Origin: a virus
Length of the DNA stretch: 36,951 nt
IMG/VR virus record: IMGVR_UViG_3300042090_002661
Span: 1 to 36,951 of that record
Direction: 5' to 3' (one strand)
The notes under the pieces were generated by a model. The model saw only the letters and a program-made list of their open reading frames with translations. It was not told where the DNA came from and did no database searches. The position numbers and the translations under genes are program-made. Position 1 is the first letter of the stretch, and every line of letters starts with the position of its first letter. Shown here one piece after another: positions 27,202 through 34,461 of the stretch.

Positions 27202-29970
27202 ATGAGTTTACGTTTAATTACACCTTTTGTAAATACTAATATCCCCGGTGCGTATCCCAATGTTGTCGTTCAGAGTCAACCAGTAGGACTCGCTTCTTCT
27301 GGTATCGTTGTTATCATGGGCGAAGCTGACGGCGGACCTGGATATAACCAAGTTGCGCTTTCTAAACAAGTTTTTACGCCCGATCAACTGGCTCTAGTTC
27401 AGCAAGAATATATCGGTGGACAAATCGTTGATTCGTTCACGGCATTGGCTGCTCCTTCTGATGATCCAAATATCACTGGCTCGGCAAATTTAATTTATAT
27501 CGCCAAAACGAATAACGGAACATCTGCTTCATCTGCACTTCCTGGCAGCTACGGAACACTTTCGGATAGTAACTATGGAGTTGATGGAAATTTATATAAC
27601 TATCAAATTTTATCGGTAGACGCCGGCGTTCCTCCCATGCTTTCTGGAAATACGGTGCCGTCATTTGGCTCTGCTCTAGACGGTGCTAGCTTTTCTCTTC
27701 GCTTGAATGGTGGCGCGGTTGATGTAATCACTTTAAGTAGCGGTTCGTCTTCTCCCGTCAGCCCAGCCGAAGCCGCTGCTGGTCAGTCTGCTGCCTCTGC
27801 AGCGTACACAAGCCTGGGAGCGAGAACCCCCTCTTCAGCAATTTCACCTGTCCTCGATGGCCAGACGTTAACTCCTGGTAATTACAATACTGGAGCGGCC
27901 AGCTTAGCTGCTTCTGGTCCTGGGACTTTAACTTTTAACGGAGCTGGCGTCTATGTAATTAAGACTTCTAGCACCCTAGTCACTGGCGCTGGCGGCATTG
28001 CCACCATCGCGCTGACTGGCGGAGCAACCGCTGCAAACATCTACTGGGTGGTTGGCTCTGCGGCCACGATCAACTCCGGCTTCTCTGGAACATTCCAAGG
28101 TAACGTCATCGCTGAAACTAGCATCACGGTCAGCTTGGGCGGAACCGTCAACGGTAGCTTGATCGCATTGAATGGCGCTGTAACCCTGAGTGCTGCCACG
28201 AATGTTAGTGCTCAATCAGCACCTCTACTGAATTATGCAGGAAGTTTTGCTCTCTTGGGTGCTTCTGGAGTAACCAACACCGGTGCTTCCGTAGCCACTG
28301 GAAACGTTGGTTCTAGTCCAACCAATAGTATTGCTGGATTCCCACCCGGCACCATCGTCGGCGCAGCCCACTCCAACATTGCTGAATTAGTCACAGAGCT
28401 GAATCTATTGCTTCCTTCTGGAATCGTGGCATCTGCTGGTTCTTCGATGAACGTGGTTCTTACGATGACCGCCGAAGGTGATCCGTATGCACAGGGGTCT
28501 AGTCAATCATTCGAACTCATTGATTCTACCCTTGGAGATTTGGCCGCTTTAGGACTTTCCGCTGGATTAGTACTTCCTTCGCAATTGCCTGAAGTAGAGC
28601 TCAACATCGTCAGACCTGACATCAACGTCAATCAGTCAATCGACGTGAGCGCGGCTGTCGCCTTAGAAGTTGGATATCAAGGAACGTCTGGTACTATTTC
28701 GGTAAGCGCAACTACTATTAGCACGACTGTCGTTGGTGGAATCGGTGCGAATCTTTCGATTCCCATCAGCCAGTACACGACTATTGCGGAACTAGCGGCT
28801 TTTATCGCCGCACAGCCCGGTTATTCTGCGGTATGCCCTGCGAATGCTCAGCAATTGCCTCCCAGCGTCTTAGATCGAGTTTCTGATGTAGGCATCGCCT
28901 CTTCCGGTGCGGGATTACTTCCTGGACAAATTTGGGATGCAGCGTACCTGTTTGCGCAAGCGGCGGCAACGTCTGCTCTCGTATTTACGGTTGGCGCAGA
29001 CGGGAAAGTAGGATTACCTGCCCCCATGAGTGCCTCGTTATACTTAGCGGGTGGAACGAGGGGCGCTACCCTGGCAGTAGACATCGTCAACATCTTGAAT
29101 CAGATTGGCGGAATCAACTGCAACATGATCGTTCCTCTCTTCTCCGAAGATGCAAGTTTGGATATCGCAGCTGGATTAACAGATCCAGCCAGCACCTACA
29201 CTATCGAAGCGATCAACGCTCTCGTTAAAAGTCACTGTATCCAATACAGCACGCCTGCTCTTAAGAAAAATCGCATCTGCTTACTTTCTTGGCTTGGTAC
29301 TTATGCTTCTGCTGCGGCTGAAGCTCAGAGTCTCGGAAACTATCGATGCTCTCTCACTATGCAACAGGTCAGCCAAGTTAATTCTCAGGGCGTCATACAA
29401 CTATTTCAACCTTGGTATGCTTCTTCGTTGGCTGCTGGTATGCAAGCTGGTGGATTCTATAAATCGATCTGCAACAAAGCCGCTAACCTCATTAGTTTCA
29501 CAGATCCTAGCGGGTTTGATTCGGGAAGCCCTGGCGACGTCGAAGAGGCGTTATCAGCAGGACTCCTGTTCTTATCGCAAGATACAGGAAGAGCCGGGTA
29601 CTGGGTTTCGGACCAAACTACGTACGGATTCGATACCAACTTCGTATACAACAGTATCCAGGCTGTCTATGACTCGGATTTGATTGCTCTTGATCTGGCT
29701 CAAAGTTTCTTTACCCAGTTCGTTGGGCAGTCCTTGGCGGATGTTTCTGCCTCTGCAGCACTTTCTTTCTTGACCCAGAAGATGGATGGTTACTTGAAGC
29801 TGAAACTCATTGGTTCCAGTAGCGATGCCCCGCTCGGATTCAAGAATGCGAGCATCACGATTGACGCCCCAGAGATGGATGTGAAGGTCGAGATTAAGCT
29901 TGCCACCGCAATATACTTCATTCCGATCAACATTAACATTTCCCAGATCATGGGAACTGCGGGCACCTAA
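27202..29970 (+). CDS. tail sheath protein with inserted, circularly permuted DUF3494 module
   Basis: 922 residues, far longer than a typical sheath. The N-terminus (MSLRLITPFVNTNIPGAYPN) and C-terminal part (KNRICLLSWLGTY, FKSICNKAANL-type insertion domain, KLKLIGSSSDAPLGFKNASI, final TAIYFIPINININ-like strand) fit contractile sheath proteins, and the tail tube gene follows 16 nt downstream. Residues 182-388 interrupt a sheath strand-loop-helix (SFSLRLNGGAVDVITL, then SNIAELVTELNLLLP) with a DUF3494 beta-solenoid: LDGQTLTPGNYNTG, TLTFNGAGVY, ANIYWVVGSAATI, FQGNVIAETS, GSLIALNGAVTLS, then LLGASGVTNTGASV and AGFPPGT. The last two normally come first in DUF3494. The module should sit on the outer surface of the sheath. 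Strong ribosome site (AAAGGAG). Confidence 0.88.
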   Translation: MSLRLITPFVNTNIPGAYPNVVVQSQPVGLASSGIVVIMGEADGGPGYNQVALSKQVFTPDQLALVQQEYIGGQIVDSFTALAAPSDDPNITGSANLIYIAKTNNGTSASSALPGSYGTLSDSNYGVDGNLYNYQILSVDAGVPPMLSGNTVPSFGSALDGASFSLRLNGGAVDVITLSSGSSSPVSPAEAAAGQSAASAAYTSLGARTPSSAISPVLDGQTLTPGNYNTGAASLAASGPGTLTFNGAGVYVIKTSSTLVTGAGGIATIALTGGATAANIYWVVGSAATINSGFSGTFQGNVIAETSITVSLGGTVNGSLIALNGAVTLSAATNVSAQSAPLLNYAGSFALLGASGVTNTGASVATGNVGSSPTNSIAGFPPGTIVGAAHSNIAELVTELNLLLPSGIVASAGSSMNVVLTMTAEGDPYAQGSSQSFELIDSTLGDLAALGLSAGLVLPSQLPEVELNIVRPDINVNQSIDVSAAVALEVGYQGTSGTISVSATTISTTVVGGIGANLSIPISQYTTIAELAAFIAAQPGYSAVCPANAQQLPPSVLDRVSDVGIASSGAGLLPGQIWDAAYLFAQAAATSALVFTVGADGKVGLPAPMSASLYLAGGTRGATLAVDIVNILNQIGGINCNMIVPLFSEDASLDIAAGLTDPASTYTIEAINALVKSHCIQYSTPALKKNRICLLSWLGTYASAAAEAQSLGNYRCSLTMQQVSQVNSQGVIQLFQPWYASSLAAGMQAGGFYKSICNKAANLISFTDPSGFDSGSPGDVEEALSAGLLFLSQDTGRAGYWVSDQTTYGFDTNFVYNSIQAVYDSDLIALDLAQSFFTQFVGQSLADVSASAALSFLTQKMDGYLKLKLIGSSSDAPLGFKNASITIDAPEMDVKVEIKLATAIYFIPININISQIMGTAGT
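27754..28365 (+). repeat. DUF3494-module copy 2 (homologous to 11974-12561)
   Basis: In-frame insertion in the sheath gene with near-identical stretches to the copy in the 11422 gene, including the 32-nt exact match at 27925-27956. Both copies have the same permuted order. Confidence 0.8.
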
Positions 29971-29986
29971 TAGGAGATTATAAAAC

Positions 29987-30493
29987 ATGGCTTTAAATCA
30001 AACACCTCAACCTCAGGCAGGGCCTCTCACAGCTAAAACCATCACGGGCGGTAGAACTATCGTTAGCTCTGACGCTCTCGGCGGCGCTGTGGTCGGGATC
30101 TTCGACAGTATTACCATCAATGAAGGCTTGACCCTCGAAGATATCCACACGCTGGGAAAGTTCGGGCCACAAGAGATCGTTGCGACAGCCTACAATGCGG
30201 TTACCGTGAATTGTTCAGGCTTTCGAGTATATGGTAGTGGATTGAAGGCGCTGGGTCAATTCCCGACTCTTCAGGATTTGGTCAATCTTGGCACACTTAC
30301 CTTGACTGTGCAAGATAGACAGAATCCAAGTGGTGCTCCTCTCCAAACTATCATCAGCTGTGTGCCAGAGACGAACAATGTAAATTATAATGCACGAGCA
30401 TCCAGCAAAGTCAATATAACTTATCGTGGAACAGCCTTGACGGATGAATCTACGGTCGGCGATGCAGAGTTAGGGGCAACTACGTATCCGTAA
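29987..30493 (+). CDS. tail tube protein
   Basis: 168 residues, beta-rich with a short N-terminal Pro/Gln segment. It follows the sheath gene by 16 nt with an AGGAGA ribosome site, the usual sheath-tube order of contractile phages. Features such as TVNCSGFRVYGSGLKALGQF, LTLTVQDRQNPSGAPLQTII and KVNITYRGTALTDESTVGDA fit the gp19-like tube fold (two sheets and a C-terminal strand). The tube polymerises inside the sheath. A terminator follows at 30529. Identification rests on order, size and beta pattern. Confidence 0.75.
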   Translation: MALNQTPQPQAGPLTAKTITGGRTIVSSDALGGAVVGIFDSITINEGLTLEDIHTLGKFGPQEIVATAYNAVTVNCSGFRVYGSGLKALGQFPTLQDLVNLGTLTLTVQDRQNPSGAPLQTIISCVPETNNVNYNARASSKVNITYRGTALTDESTVGDAELGATTYP

Positions 30494-30528
30494 TCGTTAA
30501 ACTTTCTCTCATAACACCTCCTAAACTT

Positions 30529-30565
30529 AAGGCCTTCGGAACTATAAATTCTGAAGGCCTTTTGT
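30529..30565 (+). terminator. rho-independent terminator after sheath and tube
   Basis: AAGGCCTTC (30529-30537) pairs with GAAGGCCTT (30553-30561), a perfect 9-bp stem, followed by a short T-rich tract (TTTTGTATTTG). Confidence 0.8.
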
Positions 30566-30573
30566 ATTTGTAC

Positions 30574-30602
30574 TTGCGGTGCGTACATACATATGATATA
30601 TA
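30574..30602 (+). promoter_or_regulatory. sigma70-type promoter of a homing endonuclease gene
   Basis: TTGCGG (30574-30579), 17-nt spacer, TATATA (30597-30602). The predicted start coincides with the ATG at 30609; leaderless mRNA expected. It lies just after the tube terminator, so the endonuclease does not depend on the sheath operon. Confidence 0.6.
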
Positions 30603-30608
30603 TGTAAT

Positions 30609-32054
30609 ATGAGCCGTAAGAGATTAACAAATAAAGAAATTCATGAAGTAGCATTAACTCACCCCGACAGACAACACTTTAGAAAAAATAACCCAAGACA
30701 TTATAGCGCCGCAAAACATAGGGGCATATTAGATCAAGTTTGCGCCCACATGCCCTATTCCCGCAAATATAGGACAAATGAAGACTTAAGAAAAGACGCC
30801 AACCAGTATTCTACGCGGCTAGAATATCAAAAAAAGGATAAAGCTTCTTATTTATGTGCTTGGAAAAGAGGTATTTTAAATGATATTTGTTCACACATGA
30901 AATTCGCTTATAAACACTTTACAGAAGAAGAATTGCGATTGGGAACTTTACCGTACGAAAATAAATATCAACTTAAAATGGAAAATCCTTCTTTATATCA
31001 CGCCCTACAAAGACGACGTAAAATCAATGAAATGTGTGCACATATGGGGCCAGATAGAAATGAACCCTACACGCTCGTGGAATTAAAAGAAAAAGCATCC
31101 ATTGAGGGAACGCGTACAAGCTTTGCCAAAAAAGAAAACGGTGCCTATCAAGTAGCGCTGAACAGAGGGGTTTTAGATGAGATATGCGCTCATATGCCCA
31201 AAAATGTGACCGGTTCGCAAGGCGAAACTGAATTATTGGAATTCCTTCAAACTATAAATCTAAATTTTAAATCTACACATTTTGGTAAAAAATACCAAGT
31301 AGATTGTTATTCTGAATCTCTAAAAATTGGGGTTGAATACAATGGTTTGTATTGGCATTCAAATGAAATTTTAAAAGACAGAAATTACCATCTAGATAAA
31401 ACTAAATATTTTGAATCCAAAGGAATCCGTGTTATACACATATGGGAACACGAATGGCGAGATCGTCAAGAACAAGTCAAAGACTTCCTTAAATCTGCTT
31501 GTGGCGCCAATAAAATTAAAGTAGGGGCCAGAAAATGTGAATTCAAAGAAATTCCCCCCAAGGAATGTAAAGACTTTCTAGATAAAACTCATATACAAGG
31601 TGCTCCGCAAAATTCTCTACTCTCTCTTGGATGTTTTTATAATAGCGAATTAATCGGAGTATGCTCTTTTGGAAGGCATCACCGAAAAACTAAGGTGATT
31701 ACCTTGAATCGCTTTGCATGCTTACCGAACCATACGATAATGGGCTTCTTGTCGAAAGCATCCAAGGTAGCCTTTGAAAAGTTCAAAACTCCCATAATTT
31801 CATGGGCAGATTATTGTAAGTCGCAAGCTAACGGTTATCTAACCGCAGGCTGGCAAATTGAAGAATACCTAAAGCCTGATTATTTTTATTTTGACCCAAA
31901 GTCCCAAAAAACCATTGGAAAACAGTCACGAAAGAAAAAATCCGTTAATACTCCTCTGGGAATGACGGAAAAAGAACATGCTGAATTGGATGGTTTGTTA
32001 AAAATTTATGATTGCGGGAAAATTCGCTTGATTTATAATCCATCAAACTTATGA
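30609..32054 (+). CDS. free-standing homing endonuclease with CAHM modules, Vsr-like core and GNAT-like C-terminus
   Basis: 481 residues. Residues 1-200 are four modules ending in C-A/S-H-M (DQVCAHMPYS, NDICSHMKFA, NEMCAHMGPD, DEICAHMPKN), the same type as in the endonuclease at 15124. The nuclease core (about 205-300) has YQVDCYSESLKIGVEYNG and GIRVIHIWEHEWRDR. Residues about 305-415 (THIQGAPQNS, SELIGVCSFGRHH, GFLSKASKVAFEKF, SQANGYLTAGW) match the GNAT-like part of the proteins at 3629 and 8715, and the end is KIYDCGKIRLIYNP. It thus combines the N-terminal type of one endonuclease with the C-terminal type of others, a sign of domain shuffling. It stands next to a tRNA gene. Confidence 0.88.
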   Translation: MSRKRLTNKEIHEVALTHPDRQHFRKNNPRHYSAAKHRGILDQVCAHMPYSRKYRTNEDLRKDANQYSTRLEYQKKDKASYLCAWKRGILNDICSHMKFAYKHFTEEELRLGTLPYENKYQLKMENPSLYHALQRRRKINEMCAHMGPDRNEPYTLVELKEKASIEGTRTSFAKKENGAYQVALNRGVLDEICAHMPKNVTGSQGETELLEFLQTINLNFKSTHFGKKYQVDCYSESLKIGVEYNGLYWHSNEILKDRNYHLDKTKYFESKGIRVIHIWEHEWRDRQEQVKDFLKSACGANKIKVGARKCEFKEIPPKECKDFLDKTHIQGAPQNSLLSLGCFYNSELIGVCSFGRHHRKTKVITLNRFACLPNHTIMGFLSKASKVAFEKFKTPIISWADYCKSQANGYLTAGWQIEEYLKPDYFYFDPKSQKTIGKQSRKKKSVNTPLGMTEKEHAELDGLLKIYDCGKIRLIYNPSNL

Positions 32055-32079
32055 TATATCTATTGTGTAAATAGGATTT

Positions 32080-32153
32080 TGCGCCTAGCCGAACAAGGTG
32101 GACGGGACTGACTGTTAATCAGTATATGCTTGGTTCGATGCCAAGAGGCGCAG
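32080..32153 (+). tRNA. tRNA-Asn (anticodon GTT)
   Basis: 74 nt with a full cloverleaf: acceptor TGCGCCT/AGGCGCA plus discriminator G, D arm CCG/CGG with AAGGTGG loop, anticodon stem ACTGA/TCAGT with loop CTGTTAA (GTT), T arm CTTGG-TTCGATG-CCAAG. The 3' CCA is not encoded. It lies 25 nt after the endonuclease stop and 34 nt before the next gene. Phage tRNAs support translation of phage codons or replace tRNAs cut by host nucleases. Confidence 0.95.
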
Positions 32154-32187
32154 GTTTAGTAATAAAACTAATCACTTAGGAGTGAAC

Positions 32188-32565
32188 ATGAAATTAGGTA
32201 CCCTAGTCAACCCCAACTTCCAATCGGCCTTTCGAAAACTTTCTGGCCAAGAACTTCCTTTGCGAGCCGCTTTCTTCATCAAAGGTGTTTCCAAACAAGT
32301 TCAAGAAGAAATCAACAAATATGATACTTCCCGCATGGAAGCTCTCAAGCGCTTCGGCAAGACCAAAGAAGATGGCAGTCTCGAAACCGACGAAAAAGGC
32401 AACGTCAGTCTTTCTGACGAAAATATGAAAAGCTTCGTCTCCGAGCTTCAAACACTTCTCGACATCGAAGTTCCGGTAAGTTCCATTAAGATCGGCGACT
32501 TAGGTTCAAAAGTGCAGCTTACCCCTGCGGAAGCAGCTGCTCTCGAAGATCTATTAGTCGAATAA
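32188..32565 (+). CDS. small tail-region protein, DUF1617-like
   Basis: 125 residues from the ATG at 32188; an in-frame GTG at 32182 overlaps the TAGGAG ribosome site and is rejected. The pattern MKLGTLVNPNFQSAFRKLSG, a central helix with EEINKYDTSRMEALKRFGK, then ETDEKGNVSLSDENMKSFV and a closing LTPAEAAALEDLLVE, resembles the DUF1617 group of small phage proteins found near tail genes, thought by some to be tail assembly factors. The comparison is from memory of the pattern. Located directly after the tube gene region, as tail chaperones usually are. No slippery frameshift partner is seen. Confidence 0.6.
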   Translation: MKLGTLVNPNFQSAFRKLSGQELPLRAAFFIKGVSKQVQEEINKYDTSRMEALKRFGKTKEDGSLETDEKGNVSLSDENMKSFVSELQTLLDIEVPVSSIKIGDLGSKVQLTPAEAAALEDLLVE

Positions 32566-32616
32566 CTAGTTGATATTCTAGTCTTTATTTAAATAATCCA
32601 CAAAGTGCAGGAATCT

Positions 32617-32671
32617 TTAAGGTATCCCTATATGGTTAGGGATTTGGTTACACAAGGGTGTAACTCCTTAA
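32617..32671 (+). promoter_or_regulatory. three-way-junction leader before the gene at 32685
   Basis: TTAAGG (32617-32622) pairs with CCTTAA (32666-32671), enclosing two perfect 7-bp hairpins: ATCCCTA/TAGGGAT (32624-32643) and GTTACAC/GTGTAAC (32647-32664). There is no T-run, so it is not a terminator. The ribosome site of the next gene follows within 10 nt. Confidence 0.5.
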
Positions 32672-32684
32672 TAGGATTGGAAAA

Positions 32685-33455
32685 ATGGCCGTAGAGAATA
32701 AGTGGAACTTAGTTCCGCCGCAGCTTTTTACTGCGAACGGAACGCAATTCGGACAAGTTACACTTGCCAACACTGCTGGTTTTTTCACCAAACAATCTGC
32801 TTATCTAACCGCTACCGGTCTTCCGACCTTACCAGTTCAAATAAAAAGAGTCATATCGCCTACTATCCTCATCGTAGGCACAATTAACAACGCTCAGATA
32901 GGCTCGTGGCCCCCTCTAGATATCAGCGCTTACACTGTAGCCAACGGCGCAGCTATAGGCGCCCAAATACAGCCCAAGAATAATGCCGCCATGGACGACA
33001 TCATGAAGGCGGTCTACGAGTCGGACCCTACTGTCGCCCTGCGCGTTGTTTTTACCGATCAATACGGAAATCTTTACAGCGACCAAAATCCACTTCCTGC
33101 CACTTTTACCGGGACTATCACTATCGGTACCGTGGAAATCACTGGTCCTAGTGGCCATCTGTTAGATCCAAACGCTGACGGCAGTTTAAACGTTGACATT
33201 TTGCCCGGTGGGCAGGTAGAAGTTATCGGTTCGAATGGAAATATCCTAGAGCCCAATCCTGACGGTAGCCAAGACGTATTGAATTTGGCTCAACTCGTTC
33301 CTTTTGAATTCAATGAGATAGATTTGACAAATTCGGTGATCGACGGACAGACTGTGCCGACAGTGGTCGTGTACAAACAAGCCAGCGTTACTGTTGCTAC
33401 TTTGACGCTCACTTATGATGGTTCTGCCAATTTACTATCCGTGGTTAGGACGTAA
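32685..33455 (+). CDS. putative tail/baseplate-associated protein
   Basis: 256 residues, beta-rich with few charges. Two related motifs occur in the middle (GPSGHLLDPNADGSLNV and GSNGNILEPNPDGSQDV), a G-x-x-G-x-x-L-D/E-P-N-x-D-G-S-x-N/D-V repeat suggesting a trimeric fibre or spike element. The C-terminal 60 residues (VVYKQASVTVATLTLTYDGS) are beta strands. AGGATTGGA precedes the ATG and a folded leader lies at 32617-32671. The stop overlaps the start of the HNH endonuclease (TAATG). Likely a minor tail fibre or baseplate protein. Confidence 0.6.
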   Translation: MAVENKWNLVPPQLFTANGTQFGQVTLANTAGFFTKQSAYLTATGLPTLPVQIKRVISPTILIVGTINNAQIGSWPPLDISAYTVANGAAIGAQIQPKNNAAMDDIMKAVYESDPTVALRVVFTDQYGNLYSDQNPLPATFTGTITIGTVEITGPSGHLLDPNADGSLNVDILPGGQVEVIGSNGNILEPNPDGSQDVLNLAQLVPFEFNEIDLTNSVIDGQTVPTVVVYKQASVTVATLTLTYDGSANLLSVVRT

Positions 33456-34135
33456 TGGCAAGAATAAATTGGACAAAATATAACTGGTTGATCCCAGTAA
33501 ATCCATTAATTAATAAATCTAAGACTAAATGGATTTGTGCCTGTGGTTCATGTCAATGCGAACGTGTTTTGTCTTATGAACAAGCTTTAAATATAGCTAA
33601 GGGTAATTTTAGCAGAGACTGTCTCGACTGCAAGATCAAAGATGGAAGGTATACTTTTGACTTACGCGGACTTGAGATTGGTCGTTCTGAGAAAAATCAA
33701 GAAAAAGCGATAAAAAATAGACGTGGAGTGAAAAGACCAAATTTTGTTAAGGCTATAGAATATAATCGTTTGTTCTCACCCGAATGTTTCGTGACAGTAG
33801 AGGGTAGAAAGAAACAAAGATCTGCTAAATTGGGGAAAACAGGGTCATTAGCCGGTAGATGGGATGGAGGAAAAACTAAAGAAAATAAATTACTTAGAAG
33901 CAGAGATGACTACAAACAACTTCGTAAATCTGTTTTTGAGAGAGACGACTATACGTGTCAAATTTGTCTGAAAAGAGGCGGCGATCTCGAAATGGATCAC
34001 ATAAAAGAATGGTGCAATTATCCGGAACTCAGATTCAATGCCGAAAACTGTAGGACCCTCTGTAAGCGATGCCATAGGCAGACAGATAATTACGGCGTAA
34101 AAGCTAAACGAAAAAATATATGTCTTACAAAGTAA
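33455..34135 (+). CDS. HNH homing endonuclease
   Basis: 226 residues. The C-terminal half has a standard HNH domain: RDDYTCQICLKRGGDLEMDH, then the Asn segment FNAENCRTLCKRCHRQ, with two Cys pairs (CQIC and CKRC) for zinc. The N-terminal half contains a possible zinc-binding part (WICACGSCQCERV and CLDC) and basic helices for DNA contact. It starts by TAATG overlap with the gene before and ends 16 nt inside the gene after, so it is inserted with minimal disturbance and has no promoter of its own. Free-standing homing endonuclease. Confidence 0.92.
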   Translation: MARINWTKYNWLIPVNPLINKSKTKWICACGSCQCERVLSYEQALNIAKGNFSRDCLDCKIKDGRYTFDLRGLEIGRSEKNQEKAIKNRRGVKRPNFVKAIEYNRLFSPECFVTVEGRKKQRSAKLGKTGSLAGRWDGGKTKENKLLRSRDDYKQLRKSVFERDDYTCQICLKRGGDLEMDHIKEWCNYPELRFNAENCRTLCKRCHRQTDNYGVKAKRKNICLTK

Positions 34136-34446
34136 TTTTAAATCCATTCGAAGGTGCACTTCAATTAGTCAATCAATCTAGCTCTAGCTCTGGCGTTACC
34201 GGTATCCCGCCAACTACTGTTGGTGCTATCGCTACGTGGGCCAATACCACAGCAACCGTAATACAAAATACTTTAACAAATATTCAAGATAGCGGTGCCA
34301 TCGAGGCTCAGGCGTACATAACGAGAAGAAGCGTTGTTGGCGTGGTGACAGTAAACCCAGATGAAACGTGGATATCCCCAAGCATAGAAATTTCTTTAAC
34401 CGGCTCTATAGTACTCGATAGTGACGGCGATATAATCATAGTTTAG
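34120..34446 (+). CDS. small tail-associated protein
   Basis: 108 residues. MSYKVILNPFEGALQLVNQS is a start seen in many phage tail-fibre-region proteins, where the first 15 residues act as an attachment peptide. The middle is Ser/Thr/Val/Ile rich (PPTTVGAIATWANTTATVIQ) and the C-terminus beta-prone (SIEISLTGSIVLDSDGDIII). It overlaps the HNH gene by 16 nt and is followed by the tail fibre gene 15 nt later with AAGGAG. Possibly an adaptor between baseplate and fibre. Confidence 0.65.
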   Translation: MSYKVILNPFEGALQLVNQSSSSSGVTGIPPTTVGAIATWANTTATVIQNTLTNIQDSGAIEAQAYITRRSVVGVVTVNPDETWISPSIEISLTGSIVLDSDGDIIIV

Positions 34447-34461
34447 TTAAGGAGTCTTAAT

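Noticed and set aside
32565-32590. Terminator after the gene at 32188
   Set aside because: Only a 5-bp AT-rich stem (ACTAG/CTAGT) before CTTTATTT; too weak to support.
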